This document shows, in pieces, positions 1 through 8,074 of a stretch of DNA of 64,000 nucleotides. Origin of the DNA: Candidatus Fermentithermobacillus carboniphilus (GTDB lineage Bacteria > Bacillota > Sulfobacillia > Fermentithermobacillales > Fermentithermobacillaceae); assembly GCA_018208355.1 (NCBI GenBank), contig CP062796.1:1854517-1918516 (forward strand), in the 5' to 3' direction. The position numbers and the translations under genes were made by a program. How positions within the stretch are numbered: the stretch's first letter is position 1; each line of letters starts with the position of its first letter. Under the pieces are notes generated by a model, which worked only from the letters and a program-made list of their open reading frames with translations, did no database searches and was not told the origin of the DNA.

Positions 1-2
1 CC

Positions 3-530
3 CCCACCAGCATGGATTACTCCCTTCTAACCCCCGACGATCTGGTCGTGGTGGACTATGACGGCAAGATCGTATCCGGAAAGCGGAAGCCCTCGATTGA
101 GGTGTCGATGCACCGGCTCATACTCCTGAACCGGCCTGACGTGCAGGCGGTGGTTCACACTCATTCCCTTTACGCGACGGCTTTCGCGTCTTCTAAAGAA
201 GCGACTTTTTTGCCCGCCTTTGCGATAGAGGTTATATCTTACCTTGGAGGTGAGATAGCCATAGCCGAATTCGCGCCGCCGGGGAGTTTGGAACTGGCCG
301 AGGCTACCGTGAAAGCTCTTGGTACCAACGCTGGAGTGCTCATGCGCAATCACGGAGCTATCGGGGTCGGGAAAACGATGCGTGACGCGCTAACAGCTGC
401 CGAGATCCTGGAAAAATCGTGCCAGATTGCATTCTTCTCGCGCATCATGGGTGGCCTTCTCGACCTGCCGGCGGAGTTTGTTGCCAGCGCGAAGCAGAAG
501 TCCCTTGAGAAACGCGGAGTTCGTCGATGA
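3..530 (+). CDS. Class II aldolase/adducin family protein (5' end outside the window)
   Basis: The reading frame is already open at base 3 and reads T-S-M-D-Y, which matches the interior 'ITP(T/S)GMDY' stretch of class II aldolases. The gene therefore starts upstream, and about 40 N-terminal residues are missing. Visible family marks are the catalytic-type Glu in 'PSIEVSMH', the zinc-binding H-x-H in 'VVHTHSLYA' and a third His in 'RNHGAIGVG'. Known family members are metal-dependent fuculose-, rhamnulose- or ribulose-phosphate aldolases and epimerases, and 3-oxo-tetronate phosphate decarboxylases. The substrate cannot be chosen from this fragment. A strong hairpin follows, so it is transcriptionally separated from the GntR-AtuA operon downstream. 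Confidence 0.85.
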   Translation, partial: PTSMDYSLLTPDDLVVVDYDGKIVSGKRKPSIEVSMHRLILLNRPDVQAVVHTHSLYATAFASSKEATFLPAFAIEVISYLGGEIAIAEFAPPGSLELAEATVKALGTNAGVLMRNHGAIGVGKTMRDALTAAEILEKSCQIAFFSRIMGGLLDLPAEFVASAKQKSLEKRGVRR

Positions 531-582
531 AGACGGGGCGGCCTGACGTCTCGTTTACAGTTAAGAGGGTTCTCTAACGCAA

Positions 583-609
583 ACAGGGTCCCGCGAAGCG
601 GGACCCTGT
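583..609 (+). terminator. Terminator-like hairpin after the class II aldolase gene
   Basis: A perfect 12-bp stem (583-594 with 598-609) closes a GAA loop. The sequence after it is only moderately T-rich, so it may be a terminator without a strong U-tract. Confidence 0.6.
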
Positions 610-851
610 AATGCACTTCTTTCTGTGATCCTTGGTGTGCCTGTGCCGGCAGTCTGCGCCGCAGCTCACTCGGGTAGGCTGTACAGGTAACGTGGCCTGC
701 CCGGCCTTCCATATAGCACGCTCATCTTTGCGATGTTGAGGTCAACTGAGTAACGCACAAAGCAATTGAATCAAAGAAGGACTTCTGAAGTACGCGTCGA
801 ATAGTATGATGGTCTAACCATATAACCATCTAGCTATTGGGAGCGACGTTA
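610..851. other. Intergenic region before the GntR-AtuA operon
   Basis: No credible gene is visible between the aldolase hairpin and the GntR gene. Apart from the operator at 808-830 it holds no obvious structure. The promoter of the downstream operon should lie here, but I could not pick -35/-10 boxes with confidence. Confidence 0.5.
808..830. promoter_or_regulatory. Predicted GntR/FadR-type operator (TGGT-N3-ACCA)
   Basis: Bases 810-820 read TGGTCTAACCA, a perfect TGGT-N3-ACCA dyad. This is the consensus shape for FadR-subfamily regulators such as PdhR and LldR. A second ACCA half-site (825-828) gives a wider GATGGT/ACCATC dyad over 808-830. It sits about 22 bp before the start of a FadR-type gene, which suggests autoregulation. 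Confidence 0.65.
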
Positions 852-1562
852 ATGGAGTTCAAGAAGCTGACAACACAGAAATTGCCGGACAAGGTGAAAG
901 AACAATTCGTAGAGTTGATCAAAAATGGGGTCCTCAAACCTGGTGACAGGCTTCCGCCGGAGCGAGATCTGGCCGGGCATCTCGGAGTTAGCAGAGGAGT
1001 TCTTAGAGAGGCACTTCAAGTCTTGGAGGCTCACGGATACATCACCAGAAAACCAGGAGGTGGGACCTATGTAAGGGAACTAGGGGATCAGCTTGTCGGC
1101 ATCGACGGCCTATGTGATAAGTTGAAACAGGCCACCTTCATGGACCTTCTCGAGGCAAGAGAGGCTATTGAAGAGAAGGCAGTCCAGCTTGCCATCCAAC
1201 GAGCGTCTGACGAAGACCTAGCCCAGATGGAGTCGATTCTGGCGCAGGCTAAACAAGGAGCTGGAACCCCGGAACTGGACCGTGCGTTTCACCTGTGTAT
1301 TGCCTCTGCAACGAAGAACGTCGTAATAACCAACTTCATGTCCGCTAACCTAGAGTTGATAAAGGACATAACCTCGCAAACGCACAGATTGCCAGGTCGC
1401 AGCGATGAAATGATCAAGGAGCACGAAAAAATCCTGAACGCCATAAGGCATCGGGATCCTCTAGCCGCAAGAGCTGCTGTGCTTGAACACCTCACTAATG
1501 TTAGGAACGCAGTTCTAAAGGTGTTTTCTGGGGAGGGGGAGCGTAATGTCAAAAAAGCCTGA
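852..1562 (+). CDS. GntR-family transcriptional regulator, FadR subfamily with FCD domain
   Basis: The 236-residue protein has an N-terminal winged helix-turn-helix (about residues 5-70, including 'LPPERDLAGHLGVSRGVLREAL') and a helical FCD ligand-binding domain after residue 85. FCD regulators usually bind small carboxylates through a metal or polar pocket and repress an adjacent catabolic operon. I chose ATG 852 over an in-frame TTG at 837 because GGGAG at 839-843 is correctly spaced for 852. The 3' end overlaps the AtuA-family gene by 17 bp, so the two are co-transcribed. The TGGT-N3-ACCA operator just upstream fits this subfamily. Likely role: substrate-responsive repressor of the AtuA/DUF4387/TRAP genes. 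Confidence 0.9.
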   Translation: MEFKKLTTQKLPDKVKEQFVELIKNGVLKPGDRLPPERDLAGHLGVSRGVLREALQVLEAHGYITRKPGGGTYVRELGDQLVGIDGLCDKLKQATFMDLLEAREAIEEKAVQLAIQRASDEDLAQMESILAQAKQGAGTPELDRAFHLCIASATKNVVITNFMSANLELIKDITSQTHRLPGRSDEMIKEHEKILNAIRHRDPLAARAAVLEHLTNVRNAVLKVFSGEGERNVKKA

Positions 1563-2940
1563 CGAAGTAAGAATTTACTCAGCGACATCTTTTGTAGGCC
1601 ACGGAGTGGATGAAGAGTCGCTGAAACGGGCTTTGCAGCTGCATCCAGATGCAATTGTCGCCCAGGGTACCACAACGGATGCGGGTCCTTATTATCTGGG
1701 AACGGCCAAGCCAGTCATGGCGAGAGAGGCGCTTTTTCGAGACCTCGAGCTCATTGTCACAGCCGCAAAATCCGCTGGGATCCCCTTCATTGCATCTGTA
1801 GGCGGGTGTGGTTCAAATCCCACTACTGAGTTGGCCTTGGATGTCTTACGAGATGTATGTCGAAAGCATGGGGTTCGACTAAAGCTGGGTGTGATTTGGA
1901 GCGAGATCAGTCCGCAGTGGCTGGTCGATGTGTTGTCGACCAAGGCAGTGAGAGCACCCCGAATCCTTCCACATCCGAGGTTGGAACCCTTTCTCTCCCC
2001 GGATACGGTCAAAAAGGCAAAACGCATTGTGGCTCAGGTGGGACCGGAGGTTGTGATGAGACTTATCACGAGAGCGCCAGATCTCGACGGCATTATCACG
2101 GGTCGAGCTCTTGATGTCGGACTTTATGCCGCGCTGCCTCTCTTACATGGCTTCGATAAGGGCCTGTCGATGCATTTCGGCAAAGTTATGGAAGACGGTG
2201 CTCTAGCCGCTACTCCCGGAAGCGGTAACGATGGTCTTTTCGGCATAATTCGCAAAGACCACTTTGATGTCTTCCCGGTGAACCCAAAACGAAGATGTAC
2301 TCCTTCAAGCGTCGTGGCACATGCTTTTTACGAAAGGAGTGATCCAACGAGAGAGGCCAATCCTGGCGGAGACCTGGACATAAGCAGCGCAACTTATACT
2401 CAGATAGACGACCGGACGGTTAGGGTAACTGGCAGCAGATGGGTACCGGCGCAGGAATACCGCATCAAACTTGAAGGCGTAGCTCAGGTGGGGTACAGGA
2501 GTATCTGTATCGGTGGAGTACGGGATCCGCGTTTCATAGATAACGTCGATTCAATTCTATCAGAGTGCAAGTCAATCGTCTCGAATTATTTCAAAGGGTT
2601 GTCAACGGAGGCTTACACTCTCATATTCAGAGTCTACGGTAAGAACGCGGTGATGGGAGACAGCGAACCACGAGACCAGGTTGGTGGTCATGAGATTTGC
2701 CTCCTTATTGATGTCGTAGCTCAAACTCAGGACCTGGCGGATAGCATATGCTCATTTACAAGTTCGACTATATCTCACCACGGTTTCGCGGGCAGGCTCA
2801 GTACTGCAGGTAATCTTGCCATGCCGTTCTCGCCTGGACGAGCCATACCAATAGGTGAGGTTTATCAGTTCACCATTTGGCATGCTTTGCCCCTTAGTGA
2901 CCCGGAGGAACCTTTCAGGACAGAAATCCTGAGAATCTAA
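1546..2940 (+). CDS. Acyclic terpene utilization AtuA family protein (DUF1446)
   Basis: The 464-residue protein carries the AtuA/DUF1446 signature near its N-terminus ('GTTTDAGPYYLG'), followed by a glycine-rich 'IASVGGCGSNP' segment. AtuA was named from acyclic terpene breakdown in Pseudomonas, but most members have no known reaction. The start at ATG 1546 has a strong GGGGAGGGGGA ribosome-binding site and overlaps the regulator gene by 17 bp. It is followed by a DUF4387 gene and a TRAP-type permease. AtuA and DUF4387 proteins commonly travel together in carboxylate-type operons. No terpene or acyl-CoA genes are nearby, so a terpene role is not supported here; metabolism of an imported organic acid is the better inference. 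Confidence 0.85.
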   Translation: MSKKPDEVRIYSATSFVGHGVDEESLKRALQLHPDAIVAQGTTTDAGPYYLGTAKPVMAREALFRDLELIVTAAKSAGIPFIASVGGCGSNPTTELALDVLRDVCRKHGVRLKLGVIWSEISPQWLVDVLSTKAVRAPRILPHPRLEPFLSPDTVKKAKRIVAQVGPEVVMRLITRAPDLDGIITGRALDVGLYAALPLLHGFDKGLSMHFGKVMEDGALAATPGSGNDGLFGIIRKDHFDVFPVNPKRRCTPSSVVAHAFYERSDPTREANPGGDLDISSATYTQIDDRTVRVTGSRWVPAQEYRIKLEGVAQVGYRSICIGGVRDPRFIDNVDSILSECKSIVSNYFKGLSTEAYTLIFRVYGKNAVMGDSEPRDQVGGHEICLLIDVVAQTQDLADSICSFTSSTISHHGFAGRLSTAGNLAMPFSPGRAIPIGEVYQFTIWHALPLSDPEEPFRTEILRI

Positions 2941-3008
2941 CCTATGTTCGTACTTTGGTGGTCTCACGGCAGGCGAAGATGGAGGCCTGGCTGAGGAGGT
3001 GCCAATCA

Positions 3009-3314
3009 ATGAAACTCGCGGAGATGGCAAGTGTAATACGAAGTAAGAATGCATCGCCCTTCGTGACTACATTAGATATATTTTTCGAGGATAGGAACAA
3101 CTTTCTGCGTGTCAAGGATTCCGGTGTCTTGAATAAGGAGACAATTTCCCGCCTCTATAAGGTTCCACAAGATTCTATCCTTGGAATCTGGTTCGTTGAC
3201 CTGTGCTGTGGTATCAAGATATCTTTCTTGAAGCCTAAGGCAGCAGATGACATTGAATCTTCGGACGTGTATGGCGCCCAGCAAAATGCTCCCCTGTTAG
3301 ACCTGGAGATCTGA
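3009..3314 (+). CDS. DUF4387 domain-containing protein
   Basis: This is a small 101-residue soluble protein beginning MKLAEMASVIRSKNASPF, the conserved N-terminus of DUF4387. Other marks are 'TLDIFFED' and a C-terminal 'IKISFLKP' segment. The start at ATG 3009 is supported by GAGGAGGTG about 10 bases upstream, and the open frame further upstream lacks a usable site. The function is unknown. The family is repeatedly seen beside AtuA proteins, as here, so it is probably a partner subunit or accessory domain of that enzyme. Confidence 0.85.
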   Translation: MKLAEMASVIRSKNASPFVTTLDIFFEDRNNFLRVKDSGVLNKETISRLYKVPQDSILGIWFVDLCCGIKISFLKPKAADDIESSDVYGAQQNAPLLDLEI

Positions 3315-3332
3315 TAAGAAAGGAGGATTTCT

Positions 3333-4688
3333 ATGGCGGTCGGAATTTGGTCCTTAATCGCGTACGTAGTAGTCATCATCTTCTGGAATGTTTCCCTCAA
3401 GAGGAACATAGGTGAGGCAATGGCGATAGGTTTCGTGGTTACGACCATTTTCGCGGGAAGCAAGGCTGCGGCCCTGATTTGGGAAAGCCTCCTATATGCC
3501 GCCAAGCAGGAGACGGTATTTGCCGCACTTGCCTTTGTATTCATGGCATATGTCATGACCGAAACTCAGTTAGTCAAGAGGTTGGTTAATATACTGAACT
3601 CGGTTCTCGGGCGCTTCGCTGGAGGAGCAGGATATATAAGCACGCTAGCCAGCGCACTTTTCGGGCTCATTTCAGGTTCGGGAAGTGGGAACGCAGCTTC
3701 AGTAGGGTCGATCACGATTCCTTGGATGATCAACTCTAATTGGCCTCCTGAGTTGGCAGCTACAGTTGTAGCTGGAAACGCCGGTCTTGGAATAGCATTA
3801 CCTCCATGCTCCTCGATGTTCATACTACTAGGTTCGAAGATCGTTTCGGAGAAAGTCAGTGCAGGCACGCTCTACTTGGCCCTTTTGACAGCCGGTCTTT
3901 GGACTTTATTATACAGACTGATACTTGTAAGGTTCTTTGTCAGAAGGTACCGCATCCAACCTCTGCCTGCAGAGTTCATACGTCCCCTCGGGGAGACCCT
4001 GAAGGAGGGCTGGACTTCGCTGCTGATGTTCATCGGGATTCTCCTCCCGGTAGTACTTACCATAGGCCCGGTTGCTGGCCTACTGGGGCGCAGCAGTTCG
4101 TTTGGTTCGAAAGCTCTTGATTCCATTTCGCTCATCGTCTGGATACCGATACTGATCACATGGATAGCTATCCTCGAAGGTAGGCGTTATCTACCATCCA
4201 GCCTTGTTGGCTGGTATGAATTCCTCAAAAGGTCGGCGCAAAAGTACACTGTGGTCGGAGCGACACTCTTCTTTGCTTTTGCGGCTAGCAATGCAATGAC
4301 GAAACTTGGGTTAGCGAAAGAACTTACCGGCTTGCTACAGAGGATGAACGTCCCCGCAGCCATCATGGTGTTTATCGTCGGATTACTTGTTACTCTTGTT
4401 GGGGCTCCGCTTACTTCTACCGCTACGATTGCAGCGATTGGGGCTGTTGCGTTCTCGGCATTAGTCCAGGTCGGAGTAAATCCAGCCGTATCTGCTGCTG
4501 CCGTACTGATTTTTTCCTCGACCGAGGGAGCGACACCGCCGGGGGCAGCTCCTATCTTCATTGCGTCCGGCATTGCTGATGTTAACCCGGTGAAGACCTT
4601 CCGACCGCTTTTGCTGTATTATGTCGTACCGATTATCATCATCGGGTGTCTTGAGGCTTTAGGAGTGTTGCCAATTCTGGCCAGGTAG
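3333..4688 (+). CDS. TRAP-type transporter large permease (DctM-like)
   Basis: A 451-residue, highly hydrophobic protein with about 12 membrane segments and the two-fold repeat of DctM-type permeases. One repeat carries 'GLISGSGSGNAASVGS' followed by 'GLGIALPPCSSMF', the other 'GAPLTSTATIAAIG' followed by 'EGATPPGAAPIF'. TRAP carriers are sodium-driven importers of organic acids. The start at ATG 3333 follows AAAGGAGG at ideal spacing. A gene for a small two-helix membrane protein follows 10 bases later, but no periplasmic-type DctP binding protein is encoded in the window. The set is therefore either incomplete or a binding-protein-independent variant. The likely substrate is the carboxylate handled by the AtuA/DUF4387 proteins. 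Confidence 0.75.
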   Translation: MAVGIWSLIAYVVVIIFWNVSLKRNIGEAMAIGFVVTTIFAGSKAAALIWESLLYAAKQETVFAALAFVFMAYVMTETQLVKRLVNILNSVLGRFAGGAGYISTLASALFGLISGSGSGNAASVGSITIPWMINSNWPPELAATVVAGNAGLGIALPPCSSMFILLGSKIVSEKVSAGTLYLALLTAGLWTLLYRLILVRFFVRRYRIQPLPAEFIRPLGETLKEGWTSLLMFIGILLPVVLTIGPVAGLLGRSSSFGSKALDSISLIVWIPILITWIAILEGRRYLPSSLVGWYEFLKRSAQKYTVVGATLFFAFAASNAMTKLGLAKELTGLLQRMNVPAAIMVFIVGLLVTLVGAPLTSTATIAAIGAVAFSALVQVGVNPAVSAAAVLIFSSTEGATPPGAAPIFIASGIADVNPVKTFRPLLLYYVVPIIIIGCLEALGVLPILAR

Positions 4689-4698
4689 GGAGGGTCAG

Positions 4699-4935
4699 AT
4701 GATGAACCGTTTGAGAAGCTTTCTTGACACGATCTTTGTTATCGGGTTGGTTTCTTTTATGGTCTTGGGGTCCATTCTCGTGTTCGGTCAGTTGGTTGGT
4801 GCCTTTACCTTAAACGGTGCGCTTACTATCAAAAGCAGTGACATACTTGCAAAACCTGCTTTCGTAATAGCATCGATTACCGGCTTAATCGGTTTCCTCG
4901 GAGCGTATATTCACGGGTGGAAAATGGGAGAATGA
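4699..4935 (+). CDS. Small two-helix membrane protein, putative TRAP small subunit
   Basis: A 78-residue protein with two predicted membrane helices (about residues 10-35 and 52-72). It starts at ATG 4699 with GGGAGG correctly placed, 10 bases after the large permease stop. Typical DctQ small permeases have about 160 residues and four helices, so this is at most a half-size version. I do not recognise the sequence. Position and membrane nature suggest it partners the large permease. Confidence 0.6.
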   Translation: MMNRLRSFLDTIFVIGLVSFMVLGSILVFGQLVGAFTLNGALTIKSSDILAKPAFVIASITGLIGFLGAYIHGWKMGE

Positions 4936-5020
4936 CAGTGCTGCGAGCGGCTTAATGGCAACTGCTTGTGGGTCAGTTTCGCCTAGACTTCCGGTTTGTC
5001 GCGGTAGGAACTTTGCGGCG

Positions 5021-5085
5021 TGACGGTCCGCTTCTCCCGGGTCAGGTACGGTGATTGTACTTCCGGCCACGGGAGCGGGCCGTCA
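5021..5085. repeat. Imperfect inverted repeat between convergent operons
   Basis: TGACGGTCCGCT (from 5021) pairs with AGCGGGCCGTCA (ending 5085) with one mismatch and a loop of about 40 bases that contains further C/G runs. It lies between the TRAP genes (plus strand) and the pilus operon end (minus strand). It could act as a weak bidirectional terminator, but there is no T-tract. Confidence 0.3.
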
Positions 5086-5177
5086 ATCTGTAGGCGCAAC
5101 TTGGTTGTCTCTTGGCTGAATGGTTCCGAATGGTTTCTATACCATGTTCTGTTCTATACGGTGATCATCAAGCCTAC

Positions 5178-5933
5178 TTAACCGCCCAGATCAAGCAAAA
5201 TCGCCGATAACTGCGGAAGTTGGGCTAGCGACACTATGAGGCTTCCCGCCGAGAGAAACACGCCTAGGGGAAGAACGTCGTGAGGCTTTTTCTTGCCCAG
5301 CGCGAGAAGGGGAAGCGCGTAAGCCGCCGCAAGGACAAATGATAGACCAAGAGCCGGGAAAACCCTGCTTGCTCCCATGTAAAGGCCCACGACACCTGCC
5401 ATCTTGACGTCTCCCGCTCCGATGGCATCCGGCCGTAGAAGGATTACCGCGTACAGGAATGAAAAGCCAAGAAGCCCGCCGGCTAACCCGCTCCAAAATG
5501 CCTTATGCCCTGAGAGCAATTTCAGGAGCAGAGTGAAGCATGATAGAGAGGCCAGGATCCTGTCAGGCAGGATCCCGTATAACCAGTCGCTGCCCGCGAG
5601 GACCACAAAGTGGAAAGCGATGATTAAATTAAGCGCTCCCTCGGCACCCATCCCGTACCGGTGCAGAAAGGCCGGGACGATCACCGCGGTGGCAAGCTCA
5701 AGTGTGGGATAGGCCGGGCTTATACGGGCGCCACAGTGCTTGCATCTACCTCTCAAGAGCACAAAACTGAGTACCGGGATTAGCTCGGTAAACCCCAGTT
5801 GCGCTTGGCAATTTGGGCAGTGAGATCTGCCCGTTACGGGCACCCCGGCAGGAAGCCTCGAGGCCAAAGCGGCGAGGAAACTGCCAAAGCACAGCCCCAT
5901 CAGGGCCAAGAAAAAATCATTTTGTAGCGGCAT
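5178..5933 (-). CDS. pilD: Prepilin peptidase / N-methyltransferase
   Basis: This 251-residue polytopic membrane protein cleaves and N-methylates type IV prepilins. The N-terminal methylation domain has 'GSFLAALASRLP', followed by two zinc CxxC pairs, 'CPNC' and 'CKHC' (about residues 38-66). The peptidase domain carries both catalytic aspartates, in 'GSDWLYGILPDR' and in the GxGDxK motif 'GAGDVKM'. The length is normal for the family. It is the last gene of the pilus operon and overlaps the pilO stop by 17 bp, so it is translationally coupled. Confidence 0.95.
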   Translation of the reverse strand: MPLQNDFFLALMGLCFGSFLAALASRLPAGVPVTGRSHCPNCQAQLGFTELIPVLSFVLLRGRCKHCGARISPAYPTLELATAVIVPAFLHRYGMGAEGALNLIIAFHFVVLAGSDWLYGILPDRILASLSCFTLLLKLLSGHKAFWSGLAGGLLGFSFLYAVILLRPDAIGAGDVKMAGVVGLYMGASRVFPALGLSFVLAAAYALPLLALGKKKPHDVLPLGVFLSAGSLIVSLAQLPQLSAILLDLGG

Positions 5934-6498
5934 CGGCTTTGGTTTCCCCCAAATAATAGACGACTCCTGTTAGTTTCATCGTGTACAGGCCCTGGTACTT
6001 TCCCCTCCCGGGTAAGATGTCTATCGTCTCTATCTTCGCGGCTTGGACATATGACCTCAGAAGGGAGATTGACCTTCTAAGCGCCTCCTGATCTCCAGCA
6101 AGTTCTAATTCGAAGTTTACGGTGCCGATGTTCTTCCCGCTTTGAGGTGAGCTCTTCGTATACTGCAACCTGTAGATGGTAACGCCTGTCTCCTTCGTTA
6201 CCTTCTCAAAGCCACTCGTTACGTCTTTTTCCCAGGATGCTCCAACGAGCGATGGAAGTCTATCTGAATTTGAGTAAGACTGCTCAAGGGCCGACCGTGC
6301 CTGAATCAGAGAAAGCATATCGACTTCGATTTGCTTAAGCTCGCTGGTTAAGGCTCTTGCGCGAAAGACAGAATTGATCAGGAAGATGGCGCCTGCCACC
6401 GTAGTTATTGCCAGGGCAATCGTCACGGTATCTAGCCTCAAACGTTTAGCCTTACCTGGTACTATCTTGTGCCCCTCCCTCTCCGTTGGTCGGCGCAA
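5917..6498 (-). CDS. pilO: PilO-like type IV pilus inner-membrane platform protein
   Basis: 193 residues: a short cytoplasmic N-terminus, one membrane helix (about residues 24-44), a coiled-coil stretch rich in E/L/Q, then a small ferredoxin-like domain. This is the PilO layout, the partner of PilN in the alignment complex around the pilus motor. Sequence conservation in this family is low, so the call rests on architecture and on position between pilN and pilD. From ATG 6498 it overlaps pilN by 47 bp. A TTG at 6441, just after the pilN stop and near AAGG, is an alternative start that would shorten the N-terminus. Confidence 0.8.
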   Translation of the reverse strand: MRRPTEREGHKIVPGKAKRLRLDTVTIALAITTVAGAIFLINSVFRARALTSELKQIEVDMLSLIQARSALEQSYSNSDRLPSLVGASWEKDVTSGFEKVTKETGVTIYRLQYTKSSPQSGKNIGTVNFELELAGDQEALRRSISLLRSYVQAAKIETIDILPGRGKYQGLYTMKLTGVVYYLGETKADAATK

Positions 6499-7048
6499 CT
6501 ATCTTGAATGAAAAACCACGGTCCGATCCCAGGAGCGATGCAGACGTGATTTCCCTGATGAAACCGACCCGTCTCAAAGAGTCGAGGAAAAGTCCATATG
6601 CGTTGAGGTCAGAAACTTCCCCGCCCAGTTCCACAGTACCATCTTTTTTGACGGAAATTTGAGTTACCTTACATCCTTCTGGGACGATCCTGTTGATCTC
6701 TGATAGCCTTGTGGCCCAGTCTACCTGGTCGTGCAGATCTTCCCTGGCCTTCTGTATCTCTGACGGTTCGCCCGAACTTTTTAAAGTGGCTATCTTTGCC
6801 GAAAGCGCCTCTTTTTCTAGTCTACGGGATTGTAGTTCAAGGGAAATATTATTCACATTGGACATGAGATAAAGACTCGCGGACCACACGAAAACCGCAA
6901 GACACGCCCATACGATGCGCCTGAGCCACTGCCTTCTCCTGGACTTTTCTGTATCTGATAGTACCTTAGGCCTGAGAAGATCTAAGTCGAGTCCCAGTAC
7001 GTTATCACCCAGTGGGTTCGGAAGGTCACCTGCCCGTGCCAAAACCAT
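6452..7048 (-). CDS. pilN: PilN-like type IV pilus assembly protein
   Basis: 198 residues with a cytoplasmic N-terminus containing 'LGLDLDLLRPK' (the PilN 'INLLP'-like segment that contacts PilM), one membrane helix (about residues 45-65), a coiled coil and a C-terminal alpha/beta domain. PilN links cytoplasmic PilM to PilO in the pilus platform. ATG 7048 follows AAAGGAGG at good spacing. It overlaps pilM by 23 bp and pilO by 47 bp. Confidence 0.85.
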   Translation of the reverse strand: MVLARAGDLPNPLGDNVLGLDLDLLRPKVLSDTEKSRRRQWLRRIVWACLAVFVWSASLYLMSNVNNISLELQSRRLEKEALSAKIATLKSSGEPSEIQKAREDLHDQVDWATRLSEINRIVPEGCKVTQISVKKDGTVELGGEVSDLNAYGLFLDSLRRVGFIREITSASLLGSDRGFSFKIVAPTNGEGGAQDSTR

Positions 7049-8030
7049 GGCAACCTCCTTTTCGGAATGCGAGTCCCGCGGCTATCCCGTAGTCAGGCGG
7101 ACAAGCAACTCCTGGCAGTGCCCATACGTCAACCACAAAACCGATCCGGTCTCTTAATACTTCCGCCAGCATGTCAACTTCGGGATTTTTGCCAATGAGA
7201 GTGACGACTCCTGCGCTGGTGGGGCCCGGGCCACTTCTAACAAAACGCACAGAACGGACGATTTCCCCGGCGAGAACAGATGCGGTTTCGTGTACCTCCT
7301 CGCCGGCAAGAGGGATTTCCCGCATTATCCACGGATACGGGCCAAAACCAAGGTACATACGCACATCCTGGCTCACCACAATAGAGATCTGCAGTGACAG
7401 ATCCCCAAAAGGCCGGGAGACAGATCCTTGTTCCGTTGTGCGGAGTGTGCTGGTGTCTTTTGTCTCACCAAAAATGCTAGCGCCCCAATTCAGATTTTTC
7501 GCCAACCAGCTCGCGCGGCATGCCGCACACGCTGGAACCTCCACGGCGAGCAATGCAAGGCCAGCTGTCTTAATAAGCGTCTTGATCGCGGCTACCGAGC
7601 GACTCTCAGCCGCTGCTACTACGTAAGTCCTGCCTTCTAAAGAGGGACGCGCGGTGGGCAGGCTGGGCAACCCATCAGGCCAGACTTGGTAGGTTGCACG
7701 CATTTCTGCTGCCTTATCAGGGAGCATCCTTGTGAGTTCGTGTTTAATCGCTTCGATGACTTCCTTGTCATCAAGCGGAGGGAGTGCGGTGGAAAAAAGG
7801 ATGCTATCCCCTGGTGGAAGCCCGACCACACACAGTGGCTTGCGGGAATATTTCCGCGAAAATTCCTTCAATTCGCCGGCAAGTTTTATTAGCGAGGCCT
7901 TATCATCGGGATCAAACTCCGTTTCCGCAATCCCCGTGGCCAGTATGCATGGTGGTTTTCCGGATACGAGAACCATGCGGACGGGGTTTGAAAGGTCGAT
8001 CCCCATATATATTTCGTTCCTTGCTGCCAC
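7026..8030 (-). CDS. pilM: PilM-like actin-fold type IV pilus protein
   Basis: 334 residues with the actin/FtsA-like fold of PilM: 'MGIDLSNPVRMVLV' at the N-terminus is the first phosphate-binding strand, and 'CVVGLPPGDSILF' and 'PPLDDKEVIEAIKHEL' are typical PilM motifs. PilM is a cytoplasmic ATP-binding scaffold that recruits PilN/PilO and the motor ATPases. The GTG start at 8030 has GAGGTGA about 9 bases upstream. It is smaller than many PilMs (about 350 residues) but no domain seems to be missing. It lies fourth from the end of the pilus operon. Confidence 0.85.
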   Translation of the reverse strand: MAARNEIYMGIDLSNPVRMVLVSGKPPCILATGIAETEFDPDDKASLIKLAGELKEFSRKYSRKPLCVVGLPPGDSILFSTALPPLDDKEVIEAIKHELTRMLPDKAAEMRATYQVWPDGLPSLPTARPSLEGRTYVVAAAESRSVAAIKTLIKTAGLALLAVEVPACAACRASWLAKNLNWGASIFGETKDTSTLRTTEQGSVSRPFGDLSLQISIVVSQDVRMYLGFGPYPWIMREIPLAGEEVHETASVLAGEIVRSVRFVRSGPGPTSAGVVTLIGKNPEVDMLAEVLRDRIGFVVDVWALPGVACPPDYGIAAGLAFRKGGCHGFGTGR

Positions 8031-8074
8031 CGGTCAAATTCACCTCAAATGATTGTTGGGGGAAGGCGGCGTCA

